This document shows positions 1-10,671 of a stretch of DNA of 64,000 nucleotides, piece by piece. The notes under the pieces are model-generated. The model was not told where the DNA came from and did not search any database. It saw only the letters and a program-made list of their open reading frames with translations. Made by a program: the position numbers and the translations under genes. The DNA is from Rhizobium sp. C4 (GTDB lineage: Bacteria > Pseudomonadota > Alphaproteobacteria > Rhizobiales > Rhizobiaceae): NCBI RefSeq assembly GCF_021026315.1, contig NZ_JAJNCX010000006.1:234469-298468 (forward strand), in the 5' to 3' direction. How positions within the stretch are numbered: the stretch's first letter is position 1; each line of letters starts with the position of its first letter.

Positions 1-124
1 AAGATCATGAACCCCGGTTTTCCACGAGCTTGACGCGACGCTTCGCACTGTTAATTTGACCAATCGATAAAGATCATGGTTTCGCGTCACCGAGACCGCA
101 ATTTCCCTTGAGGAGACTTGATAA

Positions 125-1456
125 ATGTCCAACCGCACAACCGCGAAACCGAACGACCTCAGCGCCTTCTGGATGCCGTTCACGGCCAACCGCCAGTTCA
201 AGAAGGAGCCCCGTCTGTTCGTTGGTGCGAAGGACATGCACTACACGACCCATGACGGCCGCACCGTGCTCGACGGCACCGCCGGCCTCTGGTGCGTGAA
301 TGCCGGCCACTGCCGTCCGAAGATCACCGAGGCGATTGCCCAGCAGGCGGGCGAGCTCGACTATGCGCCCGCCTTCCAGCTCGGCCACCCCAAGGCCTTC
401 GAACTGGCCAACCGCCTCGTCGACATCGCGCCGGACGGCATGGAGCATGTGCTCTACACGAACTCCGGCTCTGAATCGGTCGAGACCGCGCTGAAGGTGG
501 CGCTCGGCTATCACCGCGCCAAGGGCGACGGTTCGCGCACCCGTCTCATCGGCCGCGAGCGTGGCTATCACGGCGTCAACTTCGGCGGCATCTCCGTCGG
601 CGGCATCGTCTCCAACCGCAAGATGTTCGGCACGCTGCTGACCGGCGTCGACCACATGCCGCATACCCATCTGCCGGCCAAGAACGCGTTTTCGCGCGGC
701 ATTCCGGATCATGGCGGCGTCGATATCGCCACCGAGCTGGAACGCATCGTCACGCTCCATGATGCCTCCACCATCGCCGCCGTCATCGTCGAGCCGGTTG
801 CCGGCTCCACCGGCGTGCTCATCCCGCCGAAGGGCTATCTCGCCAAGCTCCGCGAGATCTGCACCAAGCACGGCATCCTCCTGATCTTCGACGAAGTCAT
901 CACCGGCTTTGGCCGCCTTGGCGCGCCGTTTGCCGCCCAGTTCTTCGACGTGAAGCCGGACATCATCACCACCGCCAAGGGCCTCACCAACGGCGTGATC
1001 CCGATGGGCGCGGTCTTCGTCACGAAGGAAATCCACGATGCCTTCATGACCGGCCCGGAACATCTCATCGAGTTCTTCCACGGCTACACCTATTCCGGCA
1101 ACCCGATTGCCTCGGCCGCAGCGCTTGCCACGCTCGACACCTACAAGGAAGAAGGCCTGCTGACCCGCGCCGCAGAGCTCGCCTCCTATTGGGAAGATGC
1201 GCTGCATTCGCTGAAGGATTGCCCGAACGTCATCGACATCCGCAATGTCGGCCTCATCGGCGCCATCGAACTCGCCCCCATTGCCGGCGAGCCGACGAAG
1301 CGCGCCTTCACGGCCTTCCTGAAGGCTTACGAAAAGGGCCTGCTGATCCGCACCACTGGCGACATCATTGCGCTGTCGCCGCCGCTGATCATCTCCAAGG
1401 CCGAGATCGACGAACTGTTCGACAAGCTGCGCGACGTGCTGATGAACAACATCTGA
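125..1456 (+). CDS. Class III omega-amino acid:pyruvate aminotransferase
   Basis: 443-residue PLP-dependent class III aminotransferase, cytosolic. Such enzymes move the amino group of beta-alanine or another omega-amine to pyruvate. Visible landmarks are the N-terminal substrate-pocket segment SAFWMPFTANR, the cofactor-phosphate region YTNSGSESVETALK (about residue 115), GRERGYHGVNFGG (about 143), the PLP-ring aspartate in LLIFDEVITGFGR (about 257), and the Schiff-base lysine in ITTAKGLTNG (about 287). Length is normal for the family. The start follows GAGGAG at 111-116 with 8 nt spacing. It stands alone, with a hairpin terminator just downstream. Exact substrate (beta-alanine, taurine, putrescine or other) cannot be read from sequence; closest by eye are the 'beta-alanine-pyruvate' enzymes of rhizobia. 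Confidence 0.93.
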   Translation: MSNRTTAKPNDLSAFWMPFTANRQFKKEPRLFVGAKDMHYTTHDGRTVLDGTAGLWCVNAGHCRPKITEAIAQQAGELDYAPAFQLGHPKAFELANRLVDIAPDGMEHVLYTNSGSESVETALKVALGYHRAKGDGSRTRLIGRERGYHGVNFGGISVGGIVSNRKMFGTLLTGVDHMPHTHLPAKNAFSRGIPDHGGVDIATELERIVTLHDASTIAAVIVEPVAGSTGVLIPPKGYLAKLREICTKHGILLIFDEVITGFGRLGAPFAAQFFDVKPDIITTAKGLTNGVIPMGAVFVTKEIHDAFMTGPEHLIEFFHGYTYSGNPIASAAALATLDTYKEEGLLTRAAELASYWEDALHSLKDCPNVIDIRNVGLIGAIELAPIAGEPTKRAFTAFLKAYEKGLLIRTTGDIIALSPPLIISKAEIDELFDKLRDVLMNNI

Positions 1457-1487
1457 GCCAAAAGCTCTCCATATCGCGAAGACATGA

Positions 1488-1519
1488 ATACAGCCCCTCC
1501 TCGGGGCTGTATTTCGTTG
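1488..1519 (+). terminator. Rho-independent terminator after the aminotransferase
   Basis: Perfect 10-bp stem ATACAGCCCC (1488-1497) / GGGGCTGTAT (1503-1512) with a 5-nt loop, followed by TTCGTTG. It lies 31 bp after the aminotransferase stop and ahead of the tadG-like gene. Confidence 0.8.
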
Positions 1520-1638
1520 ACCGCCCATGTTCCGTTTCCGGTCATAAGGCAGCGGTAGCAACAATTTTACCAATCCTCTTGGCCGTAACTTAATCACTCT
1601 GCGTTATGACGGGTTCAATCCACAGGCGGAGGTTGAAC

Positions 1639-2976
1639 ATGCTGCGCGGTTTCTTGAGCGATCGGTCGGGTAATTTCGGGATGATGACGGCGCTGCTGAT
1701 CGTCCCGCTGATCGGCGTTGCTGGCCTTGCCGTTGACCTGACCAACGCGATGACGGTGAAGTCGAAGCTGCAGGGCGCGGGAGACGCCGCAGCACTCGCG
1801 GCCATAGCAAGTTCGTCCCCCGGCATGCAGGCCGCCTTCTCGATGAACGGCGACGGATCGATCCCGATTGCCGAAAGCGACGCCAAGGCCTTCTTCCGCG
1901 CGCAGCTGCAGAACGTGACCGGCTACACGATCGATTCCATCGACGCCAGCATCGTCAAGTCCGGCAAGACCATCACCTCGGTCGTCAACTTCAAGGCCAC
2001 GGTACCAACCTATCTGTCGAAGGTTCTCGGCCAGCAGATCGTCAAGGTCGCCGGCCGCGCCACCGCGACCTACGAGGCGGCAACCTATCGCAGCTTCTAT
2101 CTGCTGCTCGACAACACGCCCTCCATGGGCGTCGCGGCAACGCCGGCGGACATCCAGAAGATGGTCAGCAAGACGCCGGACCAATGCGCCTTTGCCTGCC
2201 ATATCGGCTACACCGATCAATATGGCAACGTCAGCAACGAAAACCAGAACGACTACTATCACCTTGCCAAGCAGCAGAACATAACGACCCGCATCGACGT
2301 TGTTGCCCAGGCGACGCAAGAGCTGTTGCAGAACGCGATACAGGATCGCGGCAACAATACCAGTCTTTACCGGATGGGCGTCTACACCTTCGGCAGGGAT
2401 GCAACGAACCCGCAGCTTTACGAAGTCGTGTCCCCCACGACCGATCTTTCAACGGCCGCAACGACCGCAAAGAACAACGTCAAGCTGATGACAATTCCTA
2501 GACAGAACTACAACAACGACCAGATCACGAGCTTCGATACGGCACTGGCGCAACTGGGCAGCAAGATGGGCTTTGCGGGCGATGGCAACAGTGTCGCCAC
2601 GCCGCAAAAGATTGTCTTCATGGTGTCCGATGGCGTTGGCGACAGCAGCAAGCCCGCGACCTGCACCAAGCCTCTGTCCGGCAGTACCCGCTGCCAGGAA
2701 CCCATCGACACCACCGCCTGCGACGCTCTGAAGAAACAGGGCTACGCGATCGCCGTCCTATACACGACATATTTGCCGCTTCCGACAAAAGACTCACAGA
2801 ATAACGACACATGGTACGGTCTGTGGATTGCCCCCTTCCAGAGCGAGATCGGCACCCGAATGAAGGCCTGCGCTTCGCCCGGCCTCTTTTTCGAGGTCAG
2901 CCCCACCCAGGGCATTTCGGACGCGATGACGGCGCTGTTCAGGAAGATCGTCGCCATGCCGCGCCTGACCGGCTGA
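1639..2976 (+). CDS. TadE/TadG-like Flp pilus-associated protein with vWA domain
   Basis: 445 residues from an ATG preceded by GGCGGAGG (1625-1632); a longer in-frame start at 1606 lacks a ribosome site. The N-terminus (RFLSDRSGNFG-type segment, then a hydrophobic helix at about 15-36) is the TadE/G-like prepilin-type anchor with a glutamate-free 'GNFGMMTALLIVPLIG' motif. A von Willebrand A domain starts at about residue 155 with a MIDAS-like DNTPSMG, and continues with a MVSDGVGD strand near 335. TadG proteins are membrane-anchored parts of Flp/Tad pili. No other tad genes are nearby, so this is an orphan copy, common in rhizobia. Role in adhesion is inferred from the family only. Confidence 0.85.
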   Translation: MLRGFLSDRSGNFGMMTALLIVPLIGVAGLAVDLTNAMTVKSKLQGAGDAAALAAIASSSPGMQAAFSMNGDGSIPIAESDAKAFFRAQLQNVTGYTIDSIDASIVKSGKTITSVVNFKATVPTYLSKVLGQQIVKVAGRATATYEAATYRSFYLLLDNTPSMGVAATPADIQKMVSKTPDQCAFACHIGYTDQYGNVSNENQNDYYHLAKQQNITTRIDVVAQATQELLQNAIQDRGNNTSLYRMGVYTFGRDATNPQLYEVVSPTTDLSTAATTAKNNVKLMTIPRQNYNNDQITSFDTALAQLGSKMGFAGDGNSVATPQKIVFMVSDGVGDSSKPATCTKPLSGSTRCQEPIDTTACDALKKQGYAIAVLYTTYLPLPTKDSQNNDTWYGLWIAPFQSEIGTRMKACASPGLFFEVSPTQGISDAMTALFRKIVAMPRLTG

Positions 2977-3083
2977 GCGAGCATCAGGACATTTCAATCG
3001 TGGATGGCGGCTTCGGCCGCCTTCCTTGCGTTCAGACCGGCAGATATACCGGCATCAGACCTTGAGAACGAACGGCAGGCGAC

Positions 3084-3677
3084 ATGGACAAGCTTCCCCC
3101 CAACGGTGCTGAAATCTTCATCCATGTCCGCGTGATCATCGGCATGATCCTGGGCCTCAGCCTTGCCCGTATGATCAACGGCCTCACCCGGTTCATCCAG
3201 CATCCGACAAGCTACCAGACGGACGCGGTTCACATGATCTGGACCGTCTATGTGCTGGTCTCGATCCCCCATTTCTGGTGGTTCGAGTTCAACCTGCGCC
3301 ACATGGAGCACTGGAACTTCGGCATCTACGCCTATCTGCTGACCTATGCCGCGCTCTTCGCCGCCATATCGTCCCTGCTCTTTCCCGACCAGATCAACGA
3401 ATACAAGAGCTATTCCGACTATTTCGTCTCCCGCCGGCGCTGGTTCTATGGCCTGCTGATCCTGCTGAAGCTCGCCGATATCGGTGATACGCTGCTGAAG
3501 GGCACGGAATATTACGCCAGCCTCGGCGATGCCTACGACGCCCAGCAGGTCGTGCTGATCATCGCCGCACTGGCCGGCTGCTATATCCAGTCGCGGCTCT
3601 ACCATCTCGCCTTTGCCGCCTTTGCCATGTTCGACCTCATCGGGTGGATTACCAGCAGCTATTTCGTGCCGACATGA
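3084..3677 (+). CDS. Hypothetical multi-pass inner-membrane protein
   Basis: 197 residues with about five hydrophobic segments (roughly 12-35, 50-72, 80-100, 117-137, 150-190) and very few charged loops. I do not recognise a named family and see no catalytic motif. ATG follows AACGGCAGGCGAC, a weak purine-rich site. It sits 107 bp after the tadG-like gene with no obvious terminator between, so it could be co-transcribed, but nothing functional links the two. Confidence 0.7.
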   Translation: MDKLPPNGAEIFIHVRVIIGMILGLSLARMINGLTRFIQHPTSYQTDAVHMIWTVYVLVSIPHFWWFEFNLRHMEHWNFGIYAYLLTYAALFAAISSLLFPDQINEYKSYSDYFVSRRRWFYGLLILLKLADIGDTLLKGTEYYASLGDAYDAQQVVLIIAALAGCYIQSRLYHLAFAAFAMFDLIGWITSSYFVPT

Positions 3678-3768
3678 TCCCGTCGGCATTGGCTGCTACT
3701 TGTCTTGCCTCCGGGACCAAATCACCCCATCATGAGATGGATGAATATTCACGCCGCGAGATTGTCAG

Positions 3769-4254
3769 ATGAGTGAACGAAATTCGCCGAACAAGCATCG
3801 CCCTGACATGCACGAGCACATCCTGAACCTGATCGGCCAATGGCAGGATGCGACACAGGCCTTTGACGAGGCGGTGGGCAACAAGCTTGGCCTAATCACG
3901 GCCGAACATCGATGCCTCAAGGCCCTGATGGATGGCCCGAAGACGGCGGGCGCGCTCGCCCAGGCCTCGGGCCTGACGCCGGCGGCGGCCACCTCGATGA
4001 TCGACCGGCTGGAAAAGCGCGGCTTCGTCGAGCGCCAGCGCGACGGCGCAGACCGGCGCAAGGTTCTGGTCGCCATGACAAAGCCGGCGAGTGACACGCT
4101 CGGCAAATTCTACACGCCGATTGCCGCTGATGCAGCGGCGATGCTCGCCAAGTTCACGCCATCTGATCTTTCGATCATCGAGAATTTCATTGAAGCCGCG
4201 CTTGCTCTTCAGCAGGCCCATGTCGACCGCACCGTGAGCGAACCGCTGGCGTAA
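3769..4254 (+). CDS. MarR-family transcriptional regulator
   Basis: 161 residues with the MarR winged-helix layout: N-terminal dimer helix (MHEHILNLIGQWQDATQAFDEA), helix-turn-helix about residues 62-85 (TAGALAQASGLTPAAATSMIDR), recognition-to-wing segment LEKRGFVERQRDGADRRKVLV with the conserved D-R-R wing, and C-terminal dimer helices. It is followed 79 bp later by tspO in the same direction, the likely neighbour it affects or shares a transcript with. The ligand is unknown. Confidence 0.88.
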   Translation: MSERNSPNKHRPDMHEHILNLIGQWQDATQAFDEAVGNKLGLITAEHRCLKALMDGPKTAGALAQASGLTPAAATSMIDRLEKRGFVERQRDGADRRKVLVAMTKPASDTLGKFYTPIAADAAAMLAKFTPSDLSIIENFIEAALALQQAHVDRTVSEPLA

Positions 4255-4333
4255 GCGGTTTTCTCCGCGATCACCCAAGAACAGAATGAACCTTTATCCC
4301 CTCTCCCGCGTATCTATGACAAAGGAGAACATG

Positions 4334-4810
4334 ATGAATACCGCCAGAAGCTCGCTCAGCCCGCTCCTCGTGCATGTGATCGCGATCGTCGTGGTCATCG
4401 CCGTGGGCGCTGGCATCGGCACGATGATCGGCCCGGACGACTGGTTTCGGTCCTTGAACAAGCCGGTGTTCAATCCGCCCGCCTGGGTCTTCGCACCGGT
4501 CTGGACCCTGCTCTACGTCTTCATCGCCATCGCCTTTGCCCGCACAGTCCTGCGTGATCCCAGGGGGGCGGCCATGCAGGTCTGGATCGTGCAGATGCTG
4601 CTCAACTGGAGCTGGACGCCGCTCTGGTTCGGCCTTCACATGATGTGGGGCGCCTTCGCCGTCATCGTCGCGCTCTGGCTCTCCATCGTCACCTTCATCG
4701 TCCTGACGCGGAAATCCGACCCGGTCTCCGCCCTGCTCTTCGTGCCCTATCTCGCCTGGGTTTCCTTCGCCGCCGTCCTCAACGGCACGATCGCCGCGAT
4801 GAACAGCTGA
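4334..4810 (+). CDS. tspO: TspO/MBR-family tryptophan-rich sensory protein
   Basis: 158-residue five-helix membrane protein of the TspO (bacterial peripheral benzodiazepine receptor) family. Signature elements are LNKPVFNPPAWVFAPVWTLL near residue 45 and the LLNWSWTPLWFGLH segment near 95, both tryptophan-rich. TspO binds tetrapyrroles; in Rhodobacter and Sinorhizobium it modulates tetrapyrrole or stress-dependent expression. Start chosen at 4334 because AAAGGAG (4321-4327) gives 6 nt spacing; ATG codons at 4331 and 4316 are possible alternatives. MarR gene immediately upstream. Confidence 0.9.
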   Translation: MNTARSSLSPLLVHVIAIVVVIAVGAGIGTMIGPDDWFRSLNKPVFNPPAWVFAPVWTLLYVFIAIAFARTVLRDPRGAAMQVWIVQMLLNWSWTPLWFGLHMMWGAFAVIVALWLSIVTFIVLTRKSDPVSALLFVPYLAWVSFAAVLNGTIAAMNS

Positions 4811-4886
4811 TCGCAGGTCCGCGCCCTGTGCTTTTGCCCGCGAGTCTGCTTAAGTCTCGAAAAGCAAACAGGATACGGATGAGACG

Positions 4887-6581
4887 ATGAGCGAACTGGA
4901 ACGCCGGATAGATCAGGGAACCGGGCGCGAGCCTGCCGATATCGTCCTCAGGAACGGCCGCTTCTTCGACCTCGTGACCGGCGAACTCGTCTTGTCCGAC
5001 ATCGCCATCTGCGGCGACACGATCGTCGGCACCTGCGGCCCCTACAGCGGCAAGCGCGAGATCGACATCTCCGGCAAGATCGTCGTGCCGGGCTTCATCG
5101 ACACGCATCTGCATATCGAGTCCTCTCTCGTCACGCCGCATGAATTCGATCGCTGTGTTCTGCCCTATGGCGTGACGACGGTCATCTGCGACCCGCACGA
5201 GATCGCCAACGTGTTGGGCACGGAGGGCATCGAGTTCTTTCTCGCCTCGGCGCTGGAAACCATCATGGATATCCGCGTCCAGCTCTCCTCCTGCGTGCCG
5301 GCCACGCATCTGGAGACGGCCGGCGCCGATCTGCCGATTGAAAAGCTCCTGCCCTATCGCAATCACCCGAAGGTCATCGGTCTTGCCGAATTCATGAACT
5401 TCCCCGGCGTCGTTTACAAAGATCCGATCTGCATGGCCAAGCTCGAGGCCTTCCAGGGCAGCCATATTGACGGCCATGCGCCGCTTCTCTCCGGCAACGA
5501 CCTCAACGGCTATCTCTCCGCCGGCATCCGCACCGACCACGAATGCACCAGCGCCGAAGAGGCGATGGAGAAGATCCGCAAGGGCATGCACATCCTTGTC
5601 CGCGAAGGCTCGGTTTCCAAGGACCTGCACGCGCTGATGCCGATCCTCACCGAACGGCTTTCGCCCTTCCTCGCGCTCTGCACCGACGACCGCAACCCGC
5701 TCGACATCGCCGAACAGGGCCATCTCGACTACCTGATCCGCACCGCGATTGCCCATGGCGTCGAGCCGCTGGCGATCTACCGCGCCGCCTCCATTTCCGC
5801 CGCCCGCGCCTTCGGCCTGCGCGACCGCGGTCTCGTCGCCCCCGGCTGGCGCGCCGACCTCGTGGTCATCGACAGCCTCGAAAACTGCAAGGCCGAGACG
5901 GTCTTCGCCGCCGGCCGCGAAGTGACCGACGCGCTCTTTGCCACCCGCAAGCCGGTCGCCCCGGTCGGGCTCACCAGCGTCAAGGCGCGCATGGTCAAGG
6001 CCGCAGACTTCGGCATTCCGGCAGCAGAGGGCGACACCTCCGTCATCGGTGTCCTGCCGGGCAAGATCATCACCGAGCATCGCCGCTTCCGCCTGCCCGT
6101 CGACGGAAACCAGACCACCGTCGATTTCGAGCGCGACATCCTGAAAGTCGCCGTCATCGAGCGCCACGGCAAGAACGGCAACCACGCCAATGGCTTCGTG
6201 CAGGGCTTTGGCCTGAAGAAGGGGGCCATCGCCTCCACGGTCGGCCATGACAGCCACAATATCTGCGTCGTCGGCGCAAATGATGAAGACATGGCCGTCG
6301 CCGCGAACCGGCTCTCGGACATCAATGGCGGTTTCGTCGTGGTTCAGGATGGCAAGGTGACGGGTGAGATTGCATTGCCCGTTGCCGGCCTCATGAGCCT
6401 GGAGCCCTACGAAGAGGTGCGCGACACGCTGCACCATCTGCGCCAGGCCGCCTTTGCGCTCGGCGCGACGCTGCAAGAACCCTTCCTGCAGCTGGCCTTC
6501 CTGCCGCTGCCGGTCATTCCGCATCTGAAGATTTCGGATCGTGGCCTTGTCGATGTCGACAAGTTCATGCTGATCGGATGA
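4887..6581 (+). CDS. ade: Adenine deaminase
   Basis: 564 residues, amidohydrolase superfamily. Adenine deaminase converts adenine to hypoxanthine plus ammonia in purine salvage. Visible: a beta-sandwich start ([19 protein letters not shown]), the metal-binding motif [14 protein letters not shown] at about residue 70, [13 protein letters not shown], the HAPLLSG metal histidine region, and the [21 protein letters not shown] block, followed by the C-terminal domain characteristic of the Ade subfamily. Length matches the family (about 560-600). Its last 17 bp overlap the end of the convergent histidine kinase gene. Confidence 0.95.
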   Translation: MSELERRIDQGTGREPADIVLRNGRFFDLVTGELVLSDIAICGDTIVGTCGPYSGKREIDISGKIVVPGFIDTHLHIESSLVTPHEFDRCVLPYGVTTVICDPHEIANVLGTEGIEFFLASALETIMDIRVQLSSCVPATHLETAGADLPIEKLLPYRNHPKVIGLAEFMNFPGVVYKDPICMAKLEAFQGSHIDGHAPLLSGNDLNGYLSAGIRTDHECTSAEEAMEKIRKGMHILVREGSVSKDLHALMPILTERLSPFLALCTDDRNPLDIAEQGHLDYLIRTAIAHGVEPLAIYRAASISAARAFGLRDRGLVAPGWRADLVVIDSLENCKAETVFAAGREVTDALFATRKPVAPVGLTSVKARMVKAADFGIPAAEGDTSVIGVLPGKIITEHRRFRLPVDGNQTTVDFERDILKVAVIERHGKNGNHANGFVQGFGLKKGAIASTVGHDSHNICVVGANDEDMAVAANRLSDINGGFVVVQDGKVTGEIALPVAGLMSLEPYEEVRDTLHHLRQAAFALGATLQEPFLQLAFLPLPVIPHLKISDRGLVDVDKFMLIG

Positions 6582-9500
6582 AGTCGTCGGTGATCTTCGC
6601 CTCGCCGGCAACGAGCGAGCGCCAGATATCGACCTTGGCGGACAGAAGCTCGGGCGTGAACGGCTTCGGCAGATAGTCATCCATGTCGGCATCGAGGCAG
6701 ACGTTGCGGTCATGCTCCATCGTGCTGGCGGTAATCGCGATGATCGGCGTGCGGCTGCGGCCGCTTCTTGCCTCTTCGGCCCGGATCGCCGCCGTCGCCT
6801 CATAGCCGTTCATGCGCGGCATCATGATGTCCATGATCACGATTTCGGGCTTGTAGGCTTCCCAGAAACGCACGGCCTCTTCGCCGTCGCGGGCAATGCG
6901 GAAGCTGACGCCGAGACCGGTCAGGATCTGCTCGCAGGCAAGCGCGCTCACCTCGTTGTCCTCGGCAACCAGCACGTCGATCGTCACGGGTGCGCCATCA
7001 TCATGATATTCGGGCGCGGGCATCGGATTTGCCGGCCGCCGCACCGCCGGACCACCGCGACGCCGTGCCGCCATGACATCGCAAAGCGCCCCGAGAAGAA
7101 GCGAACTGCGAACCGGCCTTTGCAGCTGTGCATCGGCTGCGATTTCGGCAGCACCCTGCAGGCTGTCGGACAGCACCGGTGTCATCAGCACCACCGAGGT
7201 GGCGGCAAAACGCGGATCGCCATGCAGCTTTTCGACCAGTTTCCGTGCCCCGCGCCGCGCCAGCGTACTGCTGAGCACAAGCACGTCGATCGTAAGCCCT
7301 GCACTCTCGGCAGCCTCCAGGATCGCCCAGGCTTCATCGGGACTTTCGACGCCCGTCGCATCGAACTGCCATCCGTGAAGCAGGCTGCCGATCGAATGGC
7401 GGGAGGCGGCAATCTCGTCCACGAGCAGCACGCGTGCGCCGATCGCCGGCAGAACTTCGTCCTCGTCATTGCGCGCCTCGGCGCAGTCGAGCGGAAGCGC
7501 GACCCTGAACGTGGTGCCACGCCCGACTTCGCTCTCGAGCTCGATCGTCCCGCCGAACAGCCTGACCAGACCGACATTGGTCGGAAGACCTATCCCCAGC
7601 CCCTCGGTGTGGCCGGTGCGCGTCGTGTCTGACCGGGCAGAGGCTTCGAAGATCAGGCGCTGGTGCTCGGGCGCGATGCCGCAACCCGTATCCTCGACTT
7701 CGATGGTCAGAACCCGCCTGCCGTTCACGCGCGGTGCGGCTGAAAGCCGGATTTCCACATGGCCGCGATCGGTAAAGCGGATGGCGTTCGAGACCAGATT
7801 GAAGACGATCTGCCGGAAGCGCAGCGGATCGCCGAACACCCGCTTGGGAATATCCGTGGTCGGCGAGACGACGATGGCCAGGCTCTTCTCCTCGGCCTTC
7901 GCCGCCAGGATCGTCGCCGTGTCATCGATGCATTCCAGCGGGTTGAAATGGACCGGATGGAGTTCGAGATGCCCGGAATCCAGCTTCGAGAAGTCCAGGA
8001 TGTCGTTGATGACCGTCATCAGCGACTTTGCCGACTTGGTGATGGCGTTCACATAGGTCTTCTGCCGCGTATCAAGGTCCGAGCGTGCCAGGAGTTCAGC
8101 CATGCTCAGAACACCGTTCATCGGCGTGCGGAACTCGTGGCTGACGGTGGCGAGGAAGTCCGATTTCGCCCGGTCTGCCTTCGCCGCGCGGCGCAGCAGC
8201 CGTTCAAGCTCTTCCTGTCTCCCGCGCAGTTCGGTGACGTCGGTAAACAGTCCGATCGTGCCGTCATCGGTCGGCTTGATCTCCAGCCGGATCCAACGTT
8301 TTTCGGCAACGCAGAAGGTCACGTCATGGGCGACACGGCTGCTGGCATAATGCTGCATCTCTTCCAGGAACGCCACCGGATTGGGCCCGAAATCGCCGCG
8401 TTCGGCGCAATGGACAAAGACGTGTTCCCAGCGCCCGCCCACATGGATCATCCCCGCAGGCACCTCCAGCAGCCGCTCGACCGTGCTGTTGCACATCCGG
8501 ACGTCGCCGGACGAGGCGATAATGACCAGTCCCTGGGCCATGGTCACCAGGGCCTCTTCCATCAACGCACCCGCCTCGGCCAGTTTGGCGCGGGCTTCGT
8601 TGATGGCGAGATCCTGTCTGCGCAGCTCGGTGATGTCGTTATAGGTCAGGACCACGCGACCCGAGGAGATCGGCCGGCCCTGGATCAGATAGATCTCCCC
8701 GGCCGCCGTCGTGAACTCGCGAAGCGGCAATTCACCCGACCCGAGGAGAGTGCGCCACTTCTCCTTGGCCGCATCAAGCTGCTCCGGTGCAAGGTCGAAG
8801 AAACCGTTGTCGACGCTGGCGTTCAGCATGTCGAGAAAATTGCAGCCGACAAGGCCGGCGAGTTCCGTGCCCTGCCATTTGCGCAGCACGTTCTCGTTGG
8901 CAAGTTCGATGATCAGATCATCCTGCCGGATCACCATCACGCCGGTATCGATGCTGTTCATGATGTCGGAGAGCTGCTGCCAGGCGGCCTCGGCATGATT
9001 GCGGGCCTGCTCGAGCTCCAGTTCGCGCTCCCGCAGCGGCGTCATGTCGAGCAGGGAACCGACAATGTAGCGACTGCCGTCTGCCACGGTGGCACGGCTG
9101 ATATGCGACAGGATATGCGCGGCCCGGTCCGAGCGATGATGCATGATCGATTCGCGCACCGAAATCTCGCCGGTGGCCAGAACGCGATCATTTTCCTCGA
9201 TGTAGCTCTCTACGTCATCCCCGAAGATGGCGTGCTCGTCGCTGCCAAGCGCCGGCAGCTGGCGGGCATCGAGCAGTTCACGCTCCACTTCGTTCGCGTA
9301 GATCATGATGTGATTTTCGTCGCGCACGAAAACCGGAACCGGCAAGGCATCCAGCATCGCCTTGTAAAGGCTGACCTCGTCACGCTGCTTGATCAGCAGC
9401 GCCTCGCGCTCCTTGCTGTCGGTGATATCGAGCCGCAGGCCGACGACATACCCGTTCTCCAGCCGGCGATTGATGAGCCGCACCCAGCTGCCGGTTCCCA

Positions 9501-10269
9501 GACGATAGGTGTCTTCGTAATAGGGCTGACGATAGGCCTGCAGCCGCAGTTGCAGTCTCTGTTCGCAGGCCTCCGCATTGGACGGATCAACGTCGGGATT
9601 GAGCCCGCGCTGGATGCCGCGCATCAGGATGTCCGAAATCGACTCGCCCGCATGGATCGATCCCATATAGGGCCGATAGAGCTGGATCATCTTCTCGTTG
9701 ACGAAGGCCACGCGGTCGCGCGGATCGACGATCAGGATGCCGGCATCGATCTGGGAGAGCGCATTCTTGAGAACCGAAAGAAAGGCCGTTTCCTCGGCCT
9801 CAACGGGTGACGGCTCGACGGCCGCGGTTTCGCTGGCCGGTTCCGCAATGTCCCACCACGAGGCCGGCGGCACGGCGACAACGGGCGGTGCGGGCTCCAG
9901 ATGCTCGTAAAGGAAGATGTCGCCGGTTTCGCTGACGAACTGCTCGATCTTGAGGCGCTGCTGGCGATTGACCGCACCGATCGAAAGCACGATGTCGCCC
10001 TCGATGCCGAAGACGGCGGCCTTGCGCTCCATCTCGTCGCGAAGCGTAGCGGGGGCCGCATTCGGCAGCTCCGCATCCGTCAGGCCGATGAAATCCTGGG
10101 GCTGAAGGTGGTGCAGGCCGGCAAAGGCTGAACTGACGGCGACATAACGCAGCTCGGAATCCTTGATACAGGCGGGGACGCGGGTGCGCGCCAATCTCTG
10201 GCACGCCATCGCGAGCAGGTCCACGCCTCGCTCCACCACGTCATCTCCCGAATCCTGTTGCACTTTCAT
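6565..10269 (-). CDS. PAS-rich hybrid sensor histidine kinase with two receiver domains
   Basis: About 1234 residues, probably cytosolic: no membrane segment seen. Order: a string of about five PAS/PAS-like sensor domains (about 35-115, 165-265, 285-395, 420-540, 560-675), a HisKA dimerisation domain with the H-box [10 protein letters not shown] (about 710), a HATPase with N-box [10 protein letters not shown] (about 825) and G boxes [10 protein letters not shown] and GLGIGL, then two receivers. The first receiver (from RVLLVDE, about 950) reads VLVLSSTL where the phospho-acceptor Asp should be, so it looks degenerate; the second ([11 protein letters not shown] to DDYLPKPFT) has the full acidic patch, IVIMDIMMP and the lysine. 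Start taken at ATG 10269; a GTG at 10287 is also in frame. Signal unknown; no response regulator gene adjoins it. The stop lies inside the end of ade. Confidence 0.92.
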   Translation of the reverse strand: MKVQQDSGDDVVERGVDLLAMACQRLARTRVPACIKDSELRYVAVSSAFAGLHHLQPQDFIGLTDAELPNAAPATLRDEMERKAAVFGIEGDIVLSIGAVNRQQRLKIEQFVSETGDIFLYEHLEPAPPVVAVPPASWWDIAEPASETAAVEPSPVEAEETAFLSVLKNALSQIDAGILIVDPRDRVAFVNEKMIQLYRPYMGSIHAGESISDILMRGIQRGLNPDVDPSNAEACEQRLQLRLQAYRQPYYEDTYRLGTGSWVRLINRRLENGYVVGLRLDITDSKEREALLIKQRDEVSLYKAMLDALPVPVFVRDENHIMIYANEVERELLDARQLPALGSDEHAIFGDDVESYIEENDRVLATGEISVRESIMHHRSDRAAHILSHISRATVADGSRYIVGSLLDMTPLRERELELEQARNHAEAAWQQLSDIMNSIDTGVMVIRQDDLIIELANENVLRKWQGTELAGLVGCNFLDMLNASVDNGFFDLAPEQLDAAKEKWRTLLGSGELPLREFTTAAGEIYLIQGRPISSGRVVLTYNDITELRRQDLAINEARAKLAEAGALMEEALVTMAQGLVIIASSGDVRMCNSTVERLLEVPAGMIHVGGRWEHVFVHCAERGDFGPNPVAFLEEMQHYASSRVAHDVTFCVAEKRWIRLEIKPTDDGTIGLFTDVTELRGRQEELERLLRRAAKADRAKSDFLATVSHEFRTPMNGVLSMAELLARSDLDTRQKTYVNAITKSAKSLMTVINDILDFSKLDSGHLELHPVHFNPLECIDDTATILAAKAEEKSLAIVVSPTTDIPKRVFGDPLRFRQIVFNLVSNAIRFTDRGHVEIRLSAAPRVNGRRVLTIEVEDTGCGIAPEHQRLIFEASARSDTTRTGHTEGLGIGLPTNVGLVRLFGGTIELESEVGRGTTFRVALPLDCAEARNDEDEVLPAIGARVLLVDEIAASRHSIGSLLHGWQFDATGVESPDEAWAILEAAESAGLTIDVLVLSSTLARRGARKLVEKLHGDPRFAATSVVLMTPVLSDSLQGAAEIAADAQLQRPVRSSLLLGALCDVMAARRRGGPAVRRPANPMPAPEYHDDGAPVTIDVLVAEDNEVSALACEQILTGLGVSFRIARDGEEAVRFWEAYKPEIVIMDIMMPRMNGYEATAAIRAEEARSGRSRTPIIAITASTMEHDRNVCLDADMDDYLPKPFTPELLSAKVDIWRSLVAGEAKITDDFIRSA

Positions 10270-10671
10270 TACGTTAATTAGGCACACGGACCGTTAAACA
10301 ATTGGTTAACCATCAACTGCCAGCTTTAACGAAGTTGGACTGCCACGAGGCCGCGTTGCTGCACTGCAACCAGATCCGCACCCTTTGCCCTTGACAATGA
10401 CAGCCATTCGTAAGACAAGCACGCAGCTTTCCCCTTCCGGCCGCCGCGTGAGCTGGCCGTTGCGACAGCTGGCCAGATGGAATTCTGCCAGAGCAACAGA
10501 AGGAAAAGCGCGTTGCATTGATGCCGGGTTCCACGCCGGCGGCGCTGAAAGCAAATCAACTTAACCCACAAGTTCCCAATTCACGCGGGGTTCTTGACGC
10601 GAACGACAACCGGAGTCCGATCATGGCGCTCCGGGCTAACGCCGTTTTGCGTCCCCGAAAGGCTGAATACC
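10270..10671. other. Intergenic region between divergent kinase and helicase genes
   Basis: About 400 bp with no convincing gene. The kinase-proximal 50 bp are AT-rich with TTAA half-sites (TTAATTA at 10274-10280, GTTAAAC, GGTTAACC); the spacing of the closest pair is 8 rather than the 7 of a CtrA site. The helicase-proximal part would form a long leader, as is common for cold-inducible DEAD-box helicase mRNAs. No clear -35/-10 pair was found. Confidence 0.4.

Noticed and set aside
1..124. Defined promoter upstream of the first aminotransferase
   Set aside because: TTGACG (30-35) with TAATTT at 16 bp, and TTGACC (56-61), are possible, but neither gives a convincing -35/-10 pair; left uncalled.
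7759..9810. Long plus-strand open frame inside the histidine kinase gene
   Set aside because: No ribosome site or domains; the minus strand encodes PAS, HisKA, HATPase and receiver motifs.
10274..10312. CtrA site in front of the histidine kinase
   Set aside because: TTAA half-sites are spaced by 8, not 7, and the flanking bases do not match the consensus.
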